A stretch of DNA of 10,051 bases, from positions 1 through 10,051 of the forward strand of contig JAAYZI010000038.1 of NCBI GenBank assembly GCA_012514925.1. The letters run 5' to 3'. The translations under genes and the position numbers were made by a program. How positions within the stretch are numbered: the stretch's first letter is position 1; each line of letters opens with the position of its first letter. This document shows positions 5,827 to 10,051 of the stretch, piece after piece. Source of the DNA: Deltaproteobacteria bacterium. GTDB taxonomy: Bacteria; Bdellovibrionota_C; UBA2361; JAAYZI01. The notes below the pieces were generated by a model. That model saw only the letters and a list, made by a program, of their open reading frames with translations, was not told where the DNA came from and did not search any database.

Positions 5827-7398
5827 TTACGGCTTTGGCAGTTCCTGTAGGTAACATCTACCCAGATCGATTGCGTCTGGGGGTTTTGGGATTAAGGACC
5901 TGGCAGTGTCGTAGAGCCTTAAGGCGCTGATGCGTCCACGCCAACGTGGTAGCCGCGTTAGCGTGTGACAGGTTAGAGTCGGTCCGTACATGAACTCCCA
6001 CCGTGGTAAGACGCAAAAGTGAAAACCTTGGCGGCGTAGCGCTAAAGCCAGGATGGCGTAGCGCGGCCAGCCTACCCGCCCCTTTCTATCGTCCAATATG
6101 TATAGTTTGGATTTATCCAGCTTGAGCGCGGTCACCGCGCGGTGGTATGCGCCAACTGTGCGGCATGAATTGGGCGGTTTAAATTGAAGTGACCAGAGGG
6201 CAGAGATAACGGCAATAGTTACAGATAGAAGCAGTGAAAGTTTGCCGAATTGATGTTGTGCTTGGCCGCGACTTATTAATTTTGTAGCCGCGTAAGCGGC
6301 GGTAACCATCAAACAAACTGCCGCCCCATACTGGTGCCATAGTATGAATGAATGAAGCCCGCCCCTGATTTTCAACGCGCTTGCCAATGAAAGCAGTATG
6401 CTTACCAATGATACGGCGCGCAAATTCCAAGCGAAGCCAAAACGCGGCAGCTTAACGCAGAGGCTAAACACCACAAAGGCGGGCAGTAGAAAAGCTCCGG
6501 GCACCTTAAACGTACCAAGCTCCAAATCATAAAAGGAGAGTAGGAACTTAAGCGCTGCTTCAAAGGGTTTATTTTGGGCGCGGTACAGCGCAAAATGAAA
6601 GATCTTACCGAGGTTACCGAAGTTTGGTTGGGTGAGGCTTTCAAGCACGGGTGGTGCCGCCGCTATAAAAAATATAAATGCGCCGCCCAAAAGGCTCAAA
6701 CGCGCGTAAATATCTAAGTTATACTTTCCTTCGCGGCGCATGCGTTTTAGATTTAGGAGTGCAGAGATCACAACAAAGGCGGCTATGGGGCCCGCGACCG
6801 GCCAAGTGCCAAGATGATTAGATGCCAAAACCGAAAACGCCAGTGCCCAAAGCAAAAAATACTTAAGCTCAGCGCAAGCCAGCGCGGATGATGCAGCTAA
6901 GAATGCTAGCATCGCGGTGGGCAGCGCAGCCGGCCCCCAAATATCGGCAAAAAATGAGGTGCGGCCTTCGGCGCTAAAAATTAGCAGCATTACGGCAAAG
7001 GACAGCGCCGCTAGCGGAGCCCCCAGATAGCGGAAGAAAATGGCTTGAGTTCCCACCACAAAAATCCAGGTTAGGGCCAGCTGAGCCAGGGCGTATCTGC
7101 CGTAGTAGCTCTCGATAAAAAACAGTAGACGTTCAGCAAGTGCGTAGTAGTAAAGACTAAAGGGTCCGGGGTGATTGAATCCGTGGCGACTGTATGAACC
7201 GACTAGGGAGGAGAACGTACCGGCTTTATCGATCTCCAGAGCTAAGATGGGGTAGTCTCCCATGCGATCACATTCGAGCAGAAAGAAGTCGGTATTTAAA
7301 AAGAAAAAAGTCACAAAGTACAACGATGGCAGCGCCAAAACTAGAAGAACCCAGGAGGGGCTAAACGAAGTGGTGTTTGGATGCTGCGTTGCTTGCAC
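5827..7398 (-). CDS. Polytopic membrane protein, GT-C glycosyltransferase-like
   Basis: This 523-residue inner-membrane protein has about ten hydrophobic segments: roughly 15-34, 104-123, 126-142, 157-176, 178-193, 200-216, 233-250, 300-315, 327-344, 353-372 and 386-403. A soluble C-terminal part (about 405-523) follows. The first external loop carries ECDRMGDYPILALEIDKAGTFSSLVGSYSRHGFNHPGP (42-79). This acidic loop followed by LVGxYSRxGxxHPGP resembles GT-C-fold membrane glycosyltransferases and related uncharacterised proteins, which use lipid-linked sugars at the outer face of the membrane. The acceptor and sugar are unknown. The start is a GTG with only a weak AGAG ribosome site; the next Met (M46) lies inside the conserved loop and is too late. 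It is convergent with ileS and divergent from the sulfatase-like gene, with which it may share envelope work (inference). Confidence 0.72.
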   Translation of the reverse strand: MQATQHPNTTSFSPSWVLLVLALPSLYFVTFFFLNTDFFLLECDRMGDYPILALEIDKAGTFSSLVGSYSRHGFNHPGPFSLYYYALAERLLFFIESYYGRYALAQLALTWIFVVGTQAIFFRYLGAPLAALSFAVMLLIFSAEGRTSFFADIWGPAALPTAMLAFLAASSALACAELKYFLLWALAFSVLASNHLGTWPVAGPIAAFVVISALLNLKRMRREGKYNLDIYARLSLLGGAFIFFIAAAPPVLESLTQPNFGNLGKIFHFALYRAQNKPFEAALKFLLSFYDLELGTFKVPGAFLLPAFVVFSLCVKLPRFGFAWNLRAVSLVSILLSLASALKIRGGLHSFILWHQYGAAVCLMVTAAYAATKLISRGQAQHQFGKLSLLLSVTIAVISALWSLQFKPPNSCRTVGAYHRAVTALKLDKSKLYILDDRKGRVGWPRYAILALALRRQGFHFCVLPRWEFMYGPTLTCHTLTRLPRWRGRISALRLYDTARSLIPKPPDAIDLGRCYLQELPKP

Positions 7399-7476
7399 AG
7401 AAACTCTTTTAACAAAAGGCGAAGTTTAAAGTACGGTTTACTGCCTACCGTTTAGCATCCTCTCCAACTCTGCACC
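7399..7476. promoter_or_regulatory. Divergent promoter region with 9-bp direct repeats
   Basis: This 78-base gap must carry promoters for the membrane protein (-) and the sulfatase-like gene (+). Two near-identical direct repeats, TACGGTTTA (7432-7440) and TACCGTTTA (7446-7454), lie 14 bases apart, a spacing that could suit a dimeric regulator but is not exactly one or two helix turns. The second repeat continues as GCAT, faintly like the left end of the dispersed repeat, so it may be a worn relic instead. No confident -35/-10 pair was seen. Confidence 0.3.
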
Positions 7477-8958
7477 ATGGATGCTAGCCTTTTTCTTCCA
7501 GCTTGCATGTGTTACCTTCTTTTTATGAATTCAAAAACTTACCTCGAGGCGAAACATGAGAGGCACAAGGGGCCGATTTTACGCCCTTTTGTGCTTGTGT
7601 TCTTCGCCTTGATTGCTCTTTCTGCCTGTCTAGGTTGCAGCAAAACTAAACGTCTGCCCGCCTTGGAAGATCTTAATCTTCTGCTGATTGTTATGGATAC
7701 AGTCGGTTCAGAGCATATCGGGGCTTATGGAAAGACGCCTGTAGGACGAAACGTCTCTCCTCAGATTGATCGCTTGGCGGCAGAGGGAGTGTTGTTTAAG
7801 CGTGCATACGCCGCTGCTCCATGGACAATGCCCAGCATCGCCTCAATTCTGACCGGACAGATGCCCTGGCGCCATGGGGTGATGCGGCCGCAGAATCGAC
7901 TGGCGGATGATCGCGTAACTTTAGCCGAACTGCTAAAGTCGCGTGGCTACGCCTCGGCAGCGGTCACCAGCCACATGCTGCTAGAAAAAGAATATGGCTT
8001 GGTACAGGGTTTTGATAAGCATTGGCAGGTCAATCAAGGATTAGTCCATCAAAATATCACCTCTGATTTGGTGTCAGATACCGCGATTAAGTGGTTGCAG
8101 GAGCTCTTTCAAGAGCCGCAAAGGCCTAAGTTTTTCCTGATGCTGCATTACTTTGATCCGCACTTTAATTACCGTGAGCACCCAAGCTTTGGATTTACGC
8201 AAGGGTACACAGGTCCTTTTAGGGGAATCTCGAAATTTACCAAGCTGGACCGCATGAAGAGGTCTATGACTCCTGCGGATAAAGACTATATCGTGGGAAC
8301 CTACCATGAAGAGATTGCTTTTATGGATATGCAAATCGGCCGCGTTTTGGCAGAACTTGAAAACGTGGGGTGCGCCTCCGAAACTTTGGTGATTATCGTG
8401 GGAGATCACGGAGAGGGGTTCATGCGGCATGGATACATGGGCCATACAATCAGCCTGTATGATGAGTTGATTCATGTGCCGCTTATTTTTTCACTTCCGG
8501 GAGTAATCAAGCCTGCAATCGTAACGGACCTGGTGCATCAAGTTGACATCGTCCCAACGCTCATGGATATGTCACGGCATCCGGGAGAAGACTTTTCTTG
8601 GGACGGAGTTTCTCTGAAGACTTATCTAGAAGGTGGGAGGGATCTCGGCTTGGAGCGGGTGCTTTTTGCTGAGTTAAATTTCAGACAGAATCTGCGAAAG
8701 AATGCTATTATCGACGGAGACTACAAACTCATTCATAATATTTCAAAAAATAAGAAAAAGCTTTTTGACTTAAAAAACGACCCGGAAGAGCAGCAGCCGC
8801 TTAGGGATAAACAGTCGGAGATTTTTAAGGCTCTTTCTGAAAAGCTTGCAAGGTGGGAACAGCAGAAGAAGGCTAACAATGAAGTAAAAACAGCGCCACC
8901 ACGGGTAAAAATTGATACAGAGCAGTTAGATCAGTTAAAGACTTTGGGTTATATGTAA
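7477..8958 (+). CDS. Sulfatase-fold lipoprotein with Thr at nucleophile position
   Basis: This is an alkaline-phosphatase-superfamily, sulfatase-like hydrolase or transferase, probably lipid-anchored and facing the periplasm or outer surface. A hydrophobic stretch (about 37-50) ends in the lipobox LSAC (Cys51). The catalytic domain starts at LNLLLIVMDTVGSEHIGAYG (66-85; metal-ligand candidate D74), followed by APWTMPSIASILTG (114-127), LHYFDPH (223-229) and VGDHGEG (308-314; D310, H311). In true sulfatases the motif is C/S-x-P-S-R, with the Cys or Ser oxidised to formylglycine. Here it is T117-M-P-S-I, so sulfatase activity is unlikely. Thr nucleophiles occur in phosphoethanolamine and phosphoglycerol transferases of this fold, so group transfer to an envelope molecule or phosphodiester cleavage is plausible. 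The LDQLKTLGY tail is common in this group. The start is uncertain: Met1 (7477) or Met17 (7525), neither with a ribosome site; Met17 gives a tidier signal peptide. Confidence 0.85.
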   Translation: MDASLFLPACMCYLLFMNSKTYLEAKHERHKGPILRPFVLVFFALIALSACLGCSKTKRLPALEDLNLLLIVMDTVGSEHIGAYGKTPVGRNVSPQIDRLAAEGVLFKRAYAAAPWTMPSIASILTGQMPWRHGVMRPQNRLADDRVTLAELLKSRGYASAAVTSHMLLEKEYGLVQGFDKHWQVNQGLVHQNITSDLVSDTAIKWLQELFQEPQRPKFFLMLHYFDPHFNYREHPSFGFTQGYTGPFRGISKFTKLDRMKRSMTPADKDYIVGTYHEEIAFMDMQIGRVLAELENVGCASETLVIIVGDHGEGFMRHGYMGHTISLYDELIHVPLIFSLPGVIKPAIVTDLVHQVDIVPTLMDMSRHPGEDFSWDGVSLKTYLEGGRDLGLERVLFAELNFRQNLRKNAIIDGDYKLIHNISKNKKKLFDLKNDPEEQQPLRDKQSEIFKALSEKLARWEQQKKANNEVKTAPPRVKIDTEQLDQLKTLGYM

Positions 8959-8973
8959 TTGGGCTATTTTTTC

Positions 8974-9003
8974 TTGATGATTTCACTAGTAACAGATTGT
9001 AAT
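8974..9003 (+). promoter_or_regulatory. Candidate sigma70-type promoter for zinc-ribbon/ilvD
   Basis: TTGATG (8974-8979) and TGTAAT (8998-9003) are separated by 18 bases. They match the consensus hexamers at 4 and 5 of 6 positions. They lie about 70 bases before the zinc-ribbon gene. The -10 overlaps a small dyad AGATT-GT-AATCT (8994-9005) that could be an operator. This is a by-eye match in AT-rich DNA, so chance is possible. Confidence 0.3.
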
Positions 9004-9007
9004 CTCC

Positions 9008-9036
9008 TAATTTAATATTCATGTGAACGGATACAC
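9008..9036 (-). repeat. Dispersed repeat, copy 3: inverted left end only
   Basis: Read on the minus strand this is GTGTATCCGTTCACATGAATATTAAATT, given here as an imperfect match over 28 positions: 20 identities to the left end of copy 1 (84-111). It also shares ACATGAATATTA (plus strand 9013-9024) exactly with copy 2 (5694-5705). The palindrome and right block are missing, so it looks like a truncated, inverted remnant lying in the leader of the zinc-ribbon gene. Confidence 0.45.
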
Positions 9037-9073
9037 AGTTGATTAAACCACCTGAGATTGTTAAAGGATTCTC

Positions 9074-9322
9074 ATGAGTACATCTGACAAAAGCCTATCC
9101 GCGAGGATGAAGGCGATGGCGGCTCGCGCTGCGTACAGTAACTCCCAGCCTGAGGAGTCGGCTTCGTACGAAAAGTTTTCCGCCAGCCAGCTTTATTGCG
9201 CAAAGTGCAAACAGGCGATGCCGGTCAAGGAGCGTTTGCTTCTATATATTCCCGGCGGAGAGATGTTTGACTACACCTGTGTCAAATGCGGCACCTCGGT
9301 GGGTTCGCGTAAAACCAAGTGA
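9074..9322 (+). CDS. Small zinc-ribbon protein
   Basis: This 82-residue cytoplasmic protein has a CxxC...CxxC zinc ribbon formed by C42/C45 (YCAKCKQAMPVKERLLL) and C69/C72 (YTCVKCGTSVGSRKTK), with 23 residues between the pairs. A basic, Ala/Ser-rich, probably flexible N-terminus (1-36) precedes it. AAAGGA five bases before the ATG is a good ribosome site. Short orphan zinc ribbons like this often bind nucleic acids or proteins, but no function can be named from the sequence. It lies 25 bases before ilvD on the same strand and is probably cotranscribed with it. The conserved-looking MPVKERLLLYIPGGEMFDYTC segment suggests a real family, not a chance frame. Confidence 0.8.
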   Translation: MSTSDKSLSARMKAMAARAAYSNSQPEESASYEKFSASQLYCAKCKQAMPVKERLLLYIPGGEMFDYTCVKCGTSVGSRKTK

Positions 9323-9347
9323 TTTTTGTGCTTAGCAAAGGAATAAA

Positions 9348-10051
9348 ATGAGAAGCGATCAGATTAAAAAAGGAGTGCAGCGCACTCCGCATCGTTGTTT
9401 GTTACGTGCCACCGGTCTTAAAACTGAGGATTTTAGTAAGCCTTTTATCGGTGTGTGCAACTCGTTTAATCAGGTAATTGCCGGACATGTGCACCTCGAT
9501 CAAGTGGGCCGTTACATTCGGAAGTGCATCCGGGCGGCCGGAGGGGTTCCCTTTGAGTTCAACACTATCGGTATTTGTGATGGCGTCGCCATGGGGCACG
9601 CGGGAATGAAGTATTCGCTTCCTAGCCGTGAAATCATCGCCGATAGTGTGGAGTCGATGATTAAAGCGCACTGTTTTGATGCGCTGATTTGCATTCCAAA
9701 CTGTGACAAGATTGTGCCTGGAATGTTGATGGGGGCGCTGCGAGCCAATATTCCGACTATTTTTGTAAGCGGCGGTCCGATGGTAGCAGGTCGAGGCCCA
9801 GATGGAAGCGCGATTGACCTGATCTCGGTTTTTGAAGCAGTCGCCCAGCATGGTCGCGGAGCGATCAGTGATGAGGATCTGCAGAGGATGGAAGAGGAGG
9901 CTTGCCCCGGCCGCGGCTCGTGTTCAGGAATGTTCACCGCAAACTCAATGAATTGTTTGTGTGAGGCGTTAGGGATCGCGCTTCCAGGTAACGGTACGAT
10001 TTTAGCGGCGAGTCCACGGCGCAATAGGCTCTATAAGCGCGCATCTGAGCG
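9348..10051 (+). CDS. ilvD: Dihydroxy-acid dehydratase, 5' part, cut by window edge
   Basis: This iron-sulfur enzyme dehydrates 2,3-dihydroxy-isovalerate and 2,3-dihydroxy-3-methylvalerate to the 2-keto acids that lead to valine, leucine and isoleucine. Only the first 234 residues are present, out of a family length of roughly 550-620. Visible motifs: KPFIGVCNSFNQVIAGHVHLDQ (31-52), FNTIGICDGVAMGHAGMKYSLPSRE (71-95) with the Mg ligand D78, the signature PNCDKIVPGML (117-127) with cluster ligand C119, D120 and K121 (carbamylated Lys in relatives), and CPGRGSCSGMFTANSMNCL (186-204), where C192 matches the second known cluster ligand. Arg189 replaces the Cys of the usual CPxCGSC. That Cys is not a ligand in the E. 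coli numbering I worked from. AAAGGA before the ATG and the conserved N-terminus support the start. It follows the zinc-ribbon gene closely. Confidence 0.95.
   Translation, partial: MRSDQIKKGVQRTPHRCLLRATGLKTEDFSKPFIGVCNSFNQVIAGHVHLDQVGRYIRKCIRAAGGVPFEFNTIGICDGVAMGHAGMKYSLPSREIIADSVESMIKAHCFDALICIPNCDKIVPGMLMGALRANIPTIFVSGGPMVAGRGPDGSAIDLISVFEAVAQHGRGAISDEDLQRMEEEACPGRGSCSGMFTANSMNCLCEALGIALPGNGTILAASPRRNRLYKRASE

Noticed and set aside
8961..8975. Possible terminator after the sulfatase-like gene (GGGCTATTTTTTCTT)
   Set aside because: The T-run is present, but no stable stem precedes it.
9402..10024. Two long minus-strand frames (149 and 170 residues) at the right end
   Set aside because: They are antisense to ilvD, whose plus-strand translation matches the family throughout.

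Overview
This is an ordinary-looking piece of bacterial chromosome of moderate GC content. It holds seven credible protein genes, the last one cut by the window edge, and I see no RNA genes, CRISPR array, phage genes or transposase gene. Housekeeping genes (serine acetyltransferase, isoleucyl-tRNA synthetase, dihydroxy-acid dehydratase) are mixed with lineage-specific envelope and unknown genes. A sulfatase-fold lipoprotein with a lipobox suggests a diderm (Gram-negative) host. The style of the sulfatase-like and zinc-ribbon proteins recalls 'deltaproteobacterial' or related environmental lineages, but I cannot place the organism firmly.

Layout: 1-358 is an AT-richer gene-free stretch carrying a palindrome-containing repeat (copy 1). 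359-1153 (+) is a CysE-type serine O-acetyltransferase. 1150-2208 (-) is an unrecognised Pro/Ser-rich, helical, charged protein whose stop codon overlaps that of cysE. 2209-2270 is a short divergent gap with an imperfect palindrome. 2271-5687 (+) is a large isoleucyl-tRNA synthetase of the eukaryote-like (IleRS2-type) class, with altered signature motifs (GVHH in place of HIGH, PMHKS in place of KMSKS). 5688-5826 separates two convergent genes and is filled by repeat copy 2. 5827-7398 (-) is a polytopic membrane protein resembling GT-C glycosyltransferases. 7399-7476 is a divergent promoter region. 7477-8958 (+) is a sulfatase-fold lipoprotein with Thr where sulfatases carry the formylglycine Cys/Ser. 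8959-9073 contains a degenerate, inverted end of the same repeat (copy 3). 9074-9322 (+) is a small zinc-ribbon protein, followed 25 bases later by ilvD, which runs off the window at 10051.

Functional links are modest. IleS charges tRNA with isoleucine and IlvD makes the branched-chain amino-acid precursors, but they are well separated and on different transcripts. The zinc-ribbon gene and ilvD probably share a transcript. The divergent membrane protein and sulfatase-like lipoprotein could be co-regulated envelope-modifying enzymes (inference). The points most worth a second look are the GXHH signature in IleRS, which is linked to high-level mupirocin resistance in related enzymes, and the three-copy intergenic repeat built around the palindrome ACTTTCTCCGGAGAAAGT. 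I did not find a clear new multi-gene system.
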